From: a virus
IMG/VR virus record: IMGVR_UViG_3300046485_000173
Location: 1-21,816 of that record
Strand: one strand, 5' to 3'
DNA length: 21,816 bases
Shown: positions 14,151-20,018 of the stretch, piece by piece
How positions within the stretch are numbered: the first letter of the stretch is position 1
Layout of the letters: each line of letters begins with the position of its first letter
The notes under the pieces: generated by a model
Database searches by the model: none
Seen by the model: the letters and a program-made list of their open reading frames with translations, nothing else
What the model was told of the DNA's origin: nothing
Position numbers and translations under genes: made by a program

Positions 14151-14185
14151 AATACATCATCGAGATTGATAATGATGTATTTATA
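14151..14185 (-). promoter_or_regulatory. Late promoter TATAAATA overlapping a start-codon hairpin
   Basis: The minus strand has an exact TATAAATA (14185-14178). ATGATGTATT (14172-14181 on plus) pairs perfectly with AATACATCAT (14151-14160), a 10-bp stem with 11-nt loop. The downstream arm abuts the ATG of the HNH-type gene. RNA reading through from the polymerase half would contain both arms; RNA starting at the late promoter (near 14172) would lack the upstream arm. Confidence 0.7.
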
Positions 14186-14191
14186 AAGCCG

Positions 14192-14722
14192 CTATTCATG
14201 AAAAAATTCACTATAATGAATATTATATTTCAGCGGATCTACACAATGCAAGCCTAATAAGAACAACAAATAACTTGCGCAACTTGAACCCCTACCTACT
14301 CCCCAAACTATATTATTTTTCTTAAATGTATCTACAACAAAGATAATAGTTCTTAAACCCATTTCGAATTTAAATTTTATTACTTGTTCTAATTCGATTC
14401 CAACGCGTTCATATGCTGCTGAAGTCGCATTTTTCTTATAAAGTAATTGAGCAAAATATTCAATAACATTTAATTGTTGATATTCTTCAGGAATTAGCCA
14501 AGTATAGTCCAAATCAATAGAATCTGATTCACTGAACACTTTCAGTTCAACATCCGAACGCAAATTGAATTGACCTATATCCTCATTTATTTCAGTTACC
14601 TGAATACACTCAGGTGAAAGTCCTGCTAAAAATAAATCAATAACAGATTCTGGTTCTACAACAGAAATACCATTTGCTAATAGTAATCTATCTTCAAGAA
14701 CTGTGACTAAAGCTGGATGCAT
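14192..14722 (-). CDS. DnaE-like DNA polymerase, N-terminal half (split gene)
   Basis: A 176-residue protein whose second half matches the start of the DnaE palm. YERVGIELEQVIKFKFEMG matches the LDYELQVINQMGFPGYF region, followed by FKKNNIVWGVGRGSSCAS, the GRGSxAGS motif that binds the incoming nucleotide phosphate, then LLGLHCVDPLKYNIHYSEFF, the DPLxxxLLFERF motif. It stops (TAG) right after FFHE, exactly where DnaE would continue into SMPDFDVDF. That next block starts the gene at 2464-3042. Only about three residues are missing at the joint. The usual PHP domain is absent. The ATG overlaps the dCMP deaminase gene by 16 bases. An HNH-type gene follows. Confidence 0.75.
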   Translation of the reverse strand: MHPALVTVLEDRLLLANGISVVEPESVIDLFLAGLSPECIQVTEINEDIGQFNLRSDVELKVFSESDSIDLDYTWLIPEEYQQLNVIEYFAQLLYKKNATSAAYERVGIELEQVIKFKFEMGLRTIIFVVDTFKKNNIVWGVGRGSSCASYLLFLLGLHCVDPLKYNIHYSEFFHE

Positions 14723-15171
14723 TCAATTCCACATTCTGCTAAAAGTTCAAGACCTTCTGGTTCTCTATCATACTTTTCAAGATAAAAAACAGTTTTAATG
14801 CCAGAGGTAATTATAGCTTTTGCACATGAAAGACACGGAGTATGTGAAACTGCCATTTCGCAACCGTCGATCGCAATACCAAGTTTTGCTGCAGTTGCAA
14901 TAGCTGAAATTTCAGCATGACCTTCATTTCGTAATGAAAATTTACGATGGGTTTCAACAGCAATTTCAGATCCGGATTTCATTAGAAATTGTTCTGCTAC
15001 ATCAAAAACTTCATTACAATGAGGTTGACCAGGCATACTACCATTATATCCGCTACAAAGTATTCTTCCTTTACTGACAATAATAGCACCAACTTGAACC
15101 CTTGAACAAGTACTTAGTTTAGTTGTTGCTATTAAAACGTCTTTATAGTATTGATGATATTTGTTACTCAT
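14707..15171 (-). CDS. cd: dCMP deaminase
   Basis: A 154-residue zinc enzyme converting dCMP to dUMP for thymidylate synthesis. The catalytic HAEISAI motif (His-Ala-Glu, near residue 88) and the second zinc site TPCLSCAK (near 111-118) are both present. STCSRVQVGAIIV and GYNGSMPG are the usual substrate-binding blocks. Length is close to that of T4 Cd. The start has TGAGGAA as ribosome site and follows two bases after the zinc-protein gene. With the TS-fold enzyme at 19011 it belongs to nucleotide supply for replication. The gene symbol follows T4. Confidence 0.9.
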   Translation of the reverse strand: MSNKYHQYYKDVLIATTKLSTCSRVQVGAIIVSKGRILCSGYNGSMPGQPHCNEVFDVAEQFLMKSGSEIAVETHRKFSLRNEGHAEISAIATAAKLGIAIDGCEMAVSHTPCLSCAKAIITSGIKTVFYLEKYDREPEGLELLAECGIECIQL

Positions 15172-15173
15172 TT

Positions 15174-16031
15174 TTATTCCTCAATTTTTAAGCCTTTAGA
15201 TGATACTGAAATATGTTTGTTGTTTTCAGATATCCATTTAATTGCGGCTGATAAAGTAAACCAAGTTCCATCTTCACAAAGTTTATCCATTCTTGAAATC
15301 AGTTTTTCTGAACCAGTGCTAAAATGAAATTCTTGACGAGAATGAGTTTTTATTGAAATTTTTGTAATCTCACCAGCTCCAAATTTATTATCAACTACTT
15401 CTTGACGAATGCTTACGATTTTACCTTTTACTGAAGCTGTTTCTCCAACTCTGTATTCTTTATAAAGGGATTTTTCTACATCTTGTAGACATTGTTGTTT
15501 ATAGCTTCTTAAAACTGCATTCACTTGGTTTTCTGACAATTTTCCAAATACTTTCCATTGCGATTTAATGCTTGTGATAAATGAACCAGTTCCTTCGTTA
15601 AGAGCATCAATGAAATCTTCACGATCTGAATCTGAAAGAAATGCTATGCTTTCGATTCTTTTTTCTTCACGACCTTTTTCTAAAAGAACAAGAGCTTCAG
15701 CTTTTTTTCTCAATTGTTCAGCATAACGGGCAACGACTGTCATTAAACGTTTTTCAAAAACTTTATGCTTTGCAGCCATTAAAGCTTCAACACTTTCAAC
15801 TGAAGGAAGATTTAAACCTGTATGACATTTACCTTTACAAGCTGTACAGGTACGATTCATTTTTCTACCAGTTCCACAGCAACGTTTGCATACTAGAACT
15901 TTAGCAACTGAACAGTATGTCATAAAGCAAGCATTTACTGATAGTTCATCAAAATCTTCAGGTTGAAGAAGTTGACTTGCTAATAGTACAGCTAAATCTT
16001 TTAAAGTTGCAAAATATTCATCGTTTAACAT
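15174..16031 (-). CDS. DnaJ-type zinc-binding phage protein, 285 aa
   Basis: A first gene after early promoter B. Two CxxC pairs, CKRCCGTGRK (about residues 48-57) and CTACKGKC (about 62-69), form the DnaJ-type CxxCxGxG cluster, though without a J-domain. A helical region follows. The stretch SFITSIKSQWKVFGKLSENQVNAVLR (in parts SFITSIKSQW and KLSENQVNAVLR) is a motif seen in phage helicase- or recombination-associated proteins. A C-terminal beta-rich part, ASVKGKIVSIRQEV onward, reads like an OB-type fold. It may bind single-stranded DNA or RNA; the exact role is unknown. GAGGAGA precedes the ATG. It is followed after two bases by dCMP deaminase. Confidence 0.6.
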   Translation of the reverse strand: MLNDEYFATLKDLAVLLASQLLQPEDFDELSVNACFMTYCSVAKVLVCKRCCGTGRKMNRTCTACKGKCHTGLNLPSVESVEALMAAKHKVFEKRLMTVVARYAEQLRKKAEALVLLEKGREEKRIESIAFLSDSDREDFIDALNEGTGSFITSIKSQWKVFGKLSENQVNAVLRSYKQQCLQDVEKSLYKEYRVGETASVKGKIVSIRQEVVDNKFGAGEITKISIKTHSRQEFHFSTGSEKLISRMDKLCEDGTWFTLSAAIKWISENNKHISVSSKGLKIEE

Positions 16032-16058
16032 GACTACTATCTCCTCAATTCATAAAAT

Positions 16059-16097
16059 ATTATACTCTACTTTATCAGCAAAAGTAAACTGTTATTT
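16059..16097 (-). promoter_or_regulatory. Early-type promoter B
   Basis: AAATAACAGTTTAC (16097-16084) gives TTTACT as -35, then 18 bp, then a perfect TATAAT (16064-16059), 28 bp before the ATG of the zinc-protein gene. It shares the 14-base motif with promoters A and C, and shares CTAGTTA upstream with C. Confidence 0.75.
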
Positions 16098-16181
16098 TTG
16101 ATAACTAGTTATCATTCCTCTAAAGTAACTTATTTGTTTCAATAGATTTAACTTTCAAGTTGACCAAAATTAATACCTTTT

Positions 16182-16190
16182 TAATAAATA
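16182..16190 (+). promoter_or_regulatory. Possible late promoter of the plus-strand island
   Basis: TAATAAATA lies 53 bp before the likely ATG at 16244 and diverges from early promoter B. It is one of several TAATAAAT(A) boxes here. The rest of the 210-bp divergent region (16032-16243) shows no other feature. Confidence 0.4.
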
Positions 16191-16243
16191 CGTTTGTATT
16201 CATATTCTTATATCAACCTTTATCAAACCTTTACAATAAAACT

Positions 16244-16645
16244 ATGATTAGAAAAACGGGATCACAGAATCAAAAGGCCGATCAAATTTTAATAGATTGG
16301 GATGGTATTGAGCGAAGATTGCAAGAACGTCGCAATGCAGAATTATTAGAACTTGATCAACATCAAAACAATGAAAAGCAGAGTTTTATCAGTCGTTATG
16401 GTTCAATTCTAGCAACTGTAATTTCAATACTTGCTACTGTAATTACATTTGGAGCTTCTTTATACAATAGAGTTTCAAATTTAGAAGTTAAACAGAATAC
16501 AGCAGTAGAGAAAATAGAAGAAGTAAAACGAGATATGACTGATATTAAAAACGTTTTGAAGGAACAAGATAAATCACAGAAATCGCTAGATGGACATATT
16601 TCAAGCATTGAAGAAACAATGATGCAACTTTACAGGAAAAAATAA
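16244..16645 (+). CDS. Coiled-coil protein with one or two membrane helices, 133 aa
   Basis: The frame extends upstream to a TTG, but the ATG at 16244 (MIRKTGSQNQK) is preferred, since the extension would add an unrelated hydrophobic leader overlapping the promoter. After a charged N-terminus (GIERRLQERRNAELLELD) a hydrophobic segment ISRYGSILATVISILATVIT lies at about residues 46-65, long enough for a helix. A C-terminal coiled coil follows (VEKIEEVKRDMTDIKNVLKE). No ribosome site is visible. The layout, a charged N-terminus, one membrane span and a coiled coil, fits a phage membrane or lysis accessory protein, but no family is certain. Confidence 0.6.
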   Translation: MIRKTGSQNQKADQILIDWDGIERRLQERRNAELLELDQHQNNEKQSFISRYGSILATVISILATVITFGASLYNRVSNLEVKQNTAVEKIEEVKRDMTDIKNVLKEQDKSQKSLDGHISSIEETMMQLYRKK

Positions 16646-16662
16646 GTTAATATTGCCATTTC

Positions 16663-17100
16663 ATGGATAGAATAATATATTTCATATTTTGTGCCTTGCT
16701 TTTTTTTAGCAATTCTATACGTGCGACAGAACCTGTCGTAATTGCTGAAGCGTCACTGCCAGAAACTAAATTGCAACGTTCTGATTTAGTTTATATTTTT
16801 ACTAGACAGCGAATGTTTTGGGCAGATGGACATAAAATTAAAGTATTTGTGAAACCATCAAATTCAATTGAAAATAAATTATTTGCTATTAATGTTTTGA
16901 ATTTGTCTCCTTATAAGTATAGATCTTTATTAGATTCGGTGATTTACGCAGGATTAAATACTCCAGCAGATGAAGTTTCATCTGATGAAGAAATGTTGCT
17001 TAAGATTTCTTCAACTCCATATTCAATTGGCTATTTGAATTACCATACTGTTATTTCAAATGCATATGCTCCAGACATTATGATAATTCATCATGAATAA
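16663..17100 (+). CDS. Secreted phosphate-binding-like (PBP-like) protein
   Basis: A 145-residue protein with a clear signal peptide (MDRIIYFIFCALLFFSNSIRA, cleaved after about residue 21). The mature part matches the small PBP-like/PstS-related domain of Gram-negative bacteria. LQRSDLVYIFTRQRMFWADG matches the xDxxxIFxGKxxxWxDG pattern. KIKVFVKPSNS, LNLSPYKYRSLLDSVIYAG and the ISSTPYSIGYL block, which corresponds to the VxxxPGAIGYL strand, follow. The protein is too short for a full PstS. It is probably periplasmic and may bind an anion or peptide. Its stop overlaps the start of the outer-membrane protein by eight bases, so the two are made together. No ribosome site is obvious. Confidence 0.7.
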   Translation: MDRIIYFIFCALLFFSNSIRATEPVVIAEASLPETKLQRSDLVYIFTRQRMFWADGHKIKVFVKPSNSIENKLFAINVLNLSPYKYRSLLDSVIYAGLNTPADEVSSDEEMLLKISSTPYSIGYLNYHTVISNAYAPDIMIIHHE

Positions 17101-18220
17101 GCTAATTTTCTTAATTTTGTTTTTTCTATTAGCATTTAAAGTAGAAGCATATACTTTTACAAATGGTGATCTCAAATTAGATGCTAATGGATATATTGGC
17201 TATAAGTTTATTGGAGCAACTGTAAAACATTCTGTTTTGCCATCTGAACCAGAACTTGGTTTAGCACTATCTGCTCAATATGGAAATCATCTTTCATTTT
17301 ATACACAATTTGCATATGATGATCAAATTGATAGAGCTCTTGTTTACAGTTTTGCAGCATATGATATTCAATTCGAAAATGAAATAAATTTAACATTGAA
17401 AGCTGGAAAACTTAGACATCCTTATGGTTTGTATAATGCAGCTCGTATTAATCCAAGAACAAGACCCGGAATAATTGTTCCGCAAGCAATTTATTGGGAT
17501 TCACTTAATCACCTATTAACATCGGGTGTTGGTGCCGGTTTTGATGTTAAATGGAGAAATGTTGAATTAGGTTATGAAATGGATAATCCAGGTACTGGCA
17601 ATCCAAAAGATGAAGCTTTAGTTTGGTCTGGTGGATTATTAAAAGAAACAAATACCTCATTTGGATCTCACCAATCAGCTTATGTAAAGTATAATTTTTC
17701 TAGTATTCCTGCAACATTTAAATCTTCTTGGATGAGAATTAACTTAGGAAACAAAACTGCTCCAATAGCAAGTTATTTGTTTCCTCAAATTACTAACAAA
17801 GATAATATAGCAAATATGTTTATAAATTCTGTAGAATTTAATCCATTTGATAAATTTACTTTTACTGGTGAATCACTATTTGTAAAAACTCCAATTAACT
17901 TCAATAATGATTTTACAAAATGGTCTAATGGCTATTCGTTTACGGGCAAATATGAATTGACTGACAAAATCAATGTTTACGCAAACTATAACTATTATCA
18001 ATCACAACATATTCCATTTACTCCTGAACAAAAATGGCAATATCAAAATACTACTGATGTCAGCATTGGAATAAATTATCACGAAAATAAATGGCAGGTT
18101 GGAGCAGAAATCCACAAAATTCAAGGTGGAAGATGGGCAAATCCTAATGACTATTTTAGCGATCCAAATAGCTTCAAGAATTGGTACATGGTTGGGGTTA
18201 ACTTCGCGTACTTTTTTTAA
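17093..18220 (+). CDS. Outer-membrane beta-barrel (porin-like) protein
   Basis: A 375-residue protein with an N-terminal signal peptide (MNKLIFLILFFLLAFKVEA). Many alternating-hydrophobicity strands follow, such as LDANGYIGYKF, LSFYTQFAYDD and INVYANYNYYQ. It ends in NWYMVGVNFAYFF: a terminal Phe after an aromatic strand is the BAM-recognition signature of outer-membrane proteins. KLRHPYGLYNAAR is a periplasmic or loop block like those in bacterial barrels found beside PBP-like genes. It overlaps the PBP-like gene, so they probably form an envelope unit. Phage porins are unusual. Possible roles are solute uptake, pore formation or receptor masking. The final four bases overlap the convergent 18217 gene. 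Confidence 0.75.
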   Translation: MNKLIFLILFFLLAFKVEAYTFTNGDLKLDANGYIGYKFIGATVKHSVLPSEPELGLALSAQYGNHLSFYTQFAYDDQIDRALVYSFAAYDIQFENEINLTLKAGKLRHPYGLYNAARINPRTRPGIIVPQAIYWDSLNHLLTSGVGAGFDVKWRNVELGYEMDNPGTGNPKDEALVWSGGLLKETNTSFGSHQSAYVKYNFSSIPATFKSSWMRINLGNKTAPIASYLFPQITNKDNIANMFINSVEFNPFDKFTFTGESLFVKTPINFNNDFTKWSNGYSFTGKYELTDKINVYANYNYYQSQHIPFTPEQKWQYQNTTDVSIGINYHENKWQVGAEIHKIQGGRWANPNDYFSDPNSFKNWYMVGVNFAYFF

Positions 18221-18510
18221 TCTTTAAAATTTGTTGCAAGCATTTTAACTAAATTAGCTATTTCTTCCATATATTCGTTTTTAACGGTTCTTAAAATATC
18301 ATTTGTATCTAATTCAAAAACAGTAAACATCTGATCTTGACTAGCTAAATTACAAACTCGACTAATAACATCATAAATGGTTGGAGAAATATTATTTATT
18401 TTAGAACAAGTTTCTACCTCATTCAATGCATCTAAAATTAATTCATGCACAATAATATCATTAACGACATAAGTTTGTGCTATTTGTTTTGGAGTTAAAA
18501 ACTTGCTCAT
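18217..18510 (-). CDS. Hypothetical helical protein, 97 aa
   Basis: A helical acidic protein (starts MSKFLTPKQIAQTYVVNDII) with two Cys residues and no membrane segment or clear motif. It lies alone on its strand, converging with the outer-membrane protein gene, with an exact late box 25 bp upstream. It is therefore probably a late protein, but its function is not recognised. There is little ribosome site before the ATG. Confidence 0.6.
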   Translation of the reverse strand: MSKFLTPKQIAQTYVVNDIIVHELILDALNEVETCSKINNISPTIYDVISRVCNLASQDQMFTVFELDTNDILRTVKNEYMEEIANLVKMLATNFKD

Positions 18511-18518
18511 ATATTTTT

Positions 18519-18543
18519 CTATAAATGTTTATTATATTTATAG
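18519..18543 (-). promoter_or_regulatory. Late promoter TATAAATA within an 8-bp inverted repeat
   Basis: The minus strand has exact TATAAATA (18542-18535). CTATAAAT (18519-18526) is the exact reverse complement of 18536-18543, with a 9-nt loop, so read-through RNA can form a hairpin that RNA starting at the late promoter would lack. The downstream arm ends about eight bases before the ATG of the 18510 gene. Confidence 0.65.
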
Positions 18544-18568
18544 CTAATTAAGAAGTTTGCTTTCATAA

Positions 18569-18601
18569 AGAATAGATTGAAAATATCTCTCAACCTATTC
18601 T
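18569..18601 (-). terminator. Possible terminator of the 18620-18937 gene
   Basis: In minus-strand RNA AGAAUAGGUUG (18601-18591) pairs with CAAUCUAUUCU (18579-18569) across 11 nt: 11 pairs, with one G-U pair that exists only in this strand's RNA. A short U-rich UUUAUG follows rather than a full U-tract, so it may be partial. Confidence 0.5.
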
Positions 18602-18619
18602 CTATTTGCTGAGATTTGG

Positions 18620-18937
18620 TTAGCGGAGAATACTATTCCAACCGTGTTCAAGAGTATCATACTTATGAATGAATTCGTTGACTTTTGCCGGAGCTTGTTC
18701 AACTGAATGGAGGGATGAAAGCAGAATAATTTCTAATCGTGAAACATCTACTTTCAATTGTCTGATTTTTACACTGTCATCGTCTTTGGTATTTTTTACT
18801 CGGTTTTTAAAATCTCCAAGCATTTTAGCAGCACCTTGTGTTGAATGACAAATATAAACATATTTGTCAGCTTCACTAAGAGTACGACCTTTTTGTTTAA
18901 TGCCGAAAACTTGACATCTACCTGTTACTTTACTCAT
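18620..18937 (-). CDS. Hypothetical phage protein, 105 aa, first gene after early promoter C
   Basis: A basic protein (starts MSKVTGRCQVFGIKQKGRTL) with a middle helical section and no membrane segment. GAGGAGA sits unusually close to the ATG (about three bases from its GAGG core), but no other in-frame ATG occurs nearby. It is expressed from early promoter C and may end at the hairpin at 18569-18601, giving a single-gene transcript. No family recognised; small early basic proteins often target host RNA polymerase or nucleases. Confidence 0.6.
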   Translation of the reverse strand: MSKVTGRCQVFGIKQKGRTLSEADKYVYICHSTQGAAKMLGDFKNRVKNTKDDDSVKIRQLKVDVSRLEIILLSSLHSVEQAPAKVNEFIHKYDTLEHGWNSILR

Positions 18938-18965
18938 TTCATTCTCCTCGTTGGTTTAAACTATG

Positions 18966-19007
18966 ATTATATTTTATACCTTTTTTAGCAAATGTAAACT
19001 GTTATTT
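18966..19007 (-). promoter_or_regulatory. Early-type promoter C
   Basis: AAATAACAGTTTAC (19007-18994) gives TTTACA as -35, then 16 bp, then TAAAAT (18976-18971), followed by ATATAATCATAGTTTAA as at promoter A. It sits directly after the stop of the TS-fold gene and before the 18937 gene. Confidence 0.7.
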
Positions 19008-19010
19008 CTG

Positions 19011-19550
19011 TTAACTAGGTATCAGTATATGAGCTGAACTTGCATTTATATGCAATATTCCTAATGATAACTTATCTTCTCCATAAGACTTAACCATTCT
19101 CGAAACAAATCCAGAAATCAAACATAGATCATAAGCAGCAAAAGTTGAAAGCTCCCATGATCTAAAATTTACAACTACATGTAATTTTCTATCTCTAATC
19201 AGAAATTGAATTGAAGTCAAACATGTTGGAGTTGAATTATAATTTGAACCGAAATAAACGATTGCTCTACGAGTATTTGAATCTCGTAACAATTCATCTA
19301 AACAAGCATAAAAGCTTTTATGCCAATAGTAAGTGTATCCATTATATCGTTCTGTTCTATGATTGAACAAAACAGCTTGTTGTTCTTTGATTTGATCTTC
19401 AGTCCATTCAGTCAATTTCAGCACTTCTAGCGCAATTTGAGTATTAAAGTTAATAGTCTCTTTATACTCTTTCTCGTCAATCACTATAGAACGATATAGT
19501 TCTAAATGGAACTGTCTAATTAAGCCTTTAGTAATAGCTGATTCTTGCAT
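19011..19550 (-). CDS. Minimal thymidylate synthase/dCMP hydroxymethylase-fold protein
   Basis: The start is at ATG 19548-19550 because GGAGAT lies about seven bases before it. The 179-residue protein matches the ThyA core. TRRAIVYFG matches the phosphate-binding SRRIIV. PTCLTSIQF matches the APCHAFFQF block with the catalytic Cys. FRSWELSTFAAYDL aligns with YQRSCDVFLGLPFNI, and LGILHINASSAHIL matches the VGDFVWTGGDTHLY end. The Asn of FNI, which selects dUMP in thymidylate synthase, appears as Asp (YDL), as in T4 dCMP hydroxymethylase, which suggests a cytosine nucleotide substrate. Full-length enzymes are about 250-265 residues. It may act in base modification or thymidylate supply. Confidence 0.6.
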   Translation of the reverse strand: MQESAITKGLIRQFHLELYRSIVIDEKEYKETINFNTQIALEVLKLTEWTEDQIKEQQAVLFNHRTERYNGYTYYWHKSFYACLDELLRDSNTRRAIVYFGSNYNSTPTCLTSIQFLIRDRKLHVVVNFRSWELSTFAAYDLCLISGFVSRMVKSYGEDKLSLGILHINASSAHILIPS

Positions 19551-19731
19551 AATGTATATCTCCAACTTCTCGGTATTTTGCCATTCTCAAATTCGATGCT
19601 CTAATTCTACCAACTTTTGACATTGATACGTGACGAGAACCAATTTCAAATTTAGAATTCTGTAAATAACCAAAATACCCATTTGATCTATTCTTTCCGC
19701 CAGAACATCGTAAGCTTAAATATGAATTCAT
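19528..19731 (-). CDS. Small basic protein, 67 aa
   Basis: A Gly/Arg/Ser-rich small protein (starts MNSYLSLRCSGGKNR) whose start overlaps the 20018-19728 gene by ATGA and which overlaps the TS-fold gene by 23 bases. Its composition, with about nine Arg and many Tyr and Ser, hints at RNA or DNA binding. No family recognised. Overlaps support translation. Confidence 0.5.
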   Translation of the reverse strand: MNSYLSLRCSGGKNRSNGYFGYLQNSKFEIGSRHVSMSKVGRIRASNLRMAKYREVGDIHYARISYY

Positions 19732-20018
19732 CTGTTAAATCGTTTTGAAGTAGAAATTGTTTTCTTAAATTGTAGAATTGATTTAAAACTTTGCCATCCC
19801 ATAAGAACTTTAAGAAAATCTCTATTTGCCCAATCAGATAACTTAGGTTGAGTCCATCTTAACCTCTGAATATGTCTAAGTACACTGTTTCTTTTATGCT
19901 GTCCACGATAAATCGCTTGATGCTTTGAACGAAATTGAACATAGCACCATTTATAACTATCATCTTGATCAAATCGAGATTGCCAAACCATTTTTACTGA
20001 TTTTCGTTGTTTGTTCAT
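19728..20018 (-). CDS. Small very basic protein, 96 aa
   Basis: A protein rich in Arg and Lys with several Trp residues (KMVWQSRFDQ, YKWCYVQFRS, RLRWTQPK, LMGWQSF). Trp and basic residues suggest nucleic-acid binding. Both ends overlap neighbours by ATGA. No family recognised. Confidence 0.5.
   Translation of the reverse strand: MNKQRKSVKMVWQSRFDQDDSYKWCYVQFRSKHQAIYRGQHKRNSVLRHIQRLRWTQPKLSDWANRDFLKVLMGWQSFKSILQFKKTISTSKRFNR

Noticed and set aside
2464-14722. Split intein or intron joining the two DnaE-like halves
   Set aside because: The N-half ends in a plain stop after FFHE with no intein-like N-terminal splicing block, and the C-half starts with its own ATG coupled to the gene before it. 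The 11 kb between them is filled with ordinary genes, so protein or RNA splicing is not supported.
16160-16243. N-terminal extension of the coiled-coil protein from a TTG
   Set aside because: The extension overlaps a likely late promoter, has no ribosome site and adds an unrelated hydrophobic leader; the ATG at 16244 is preferred.
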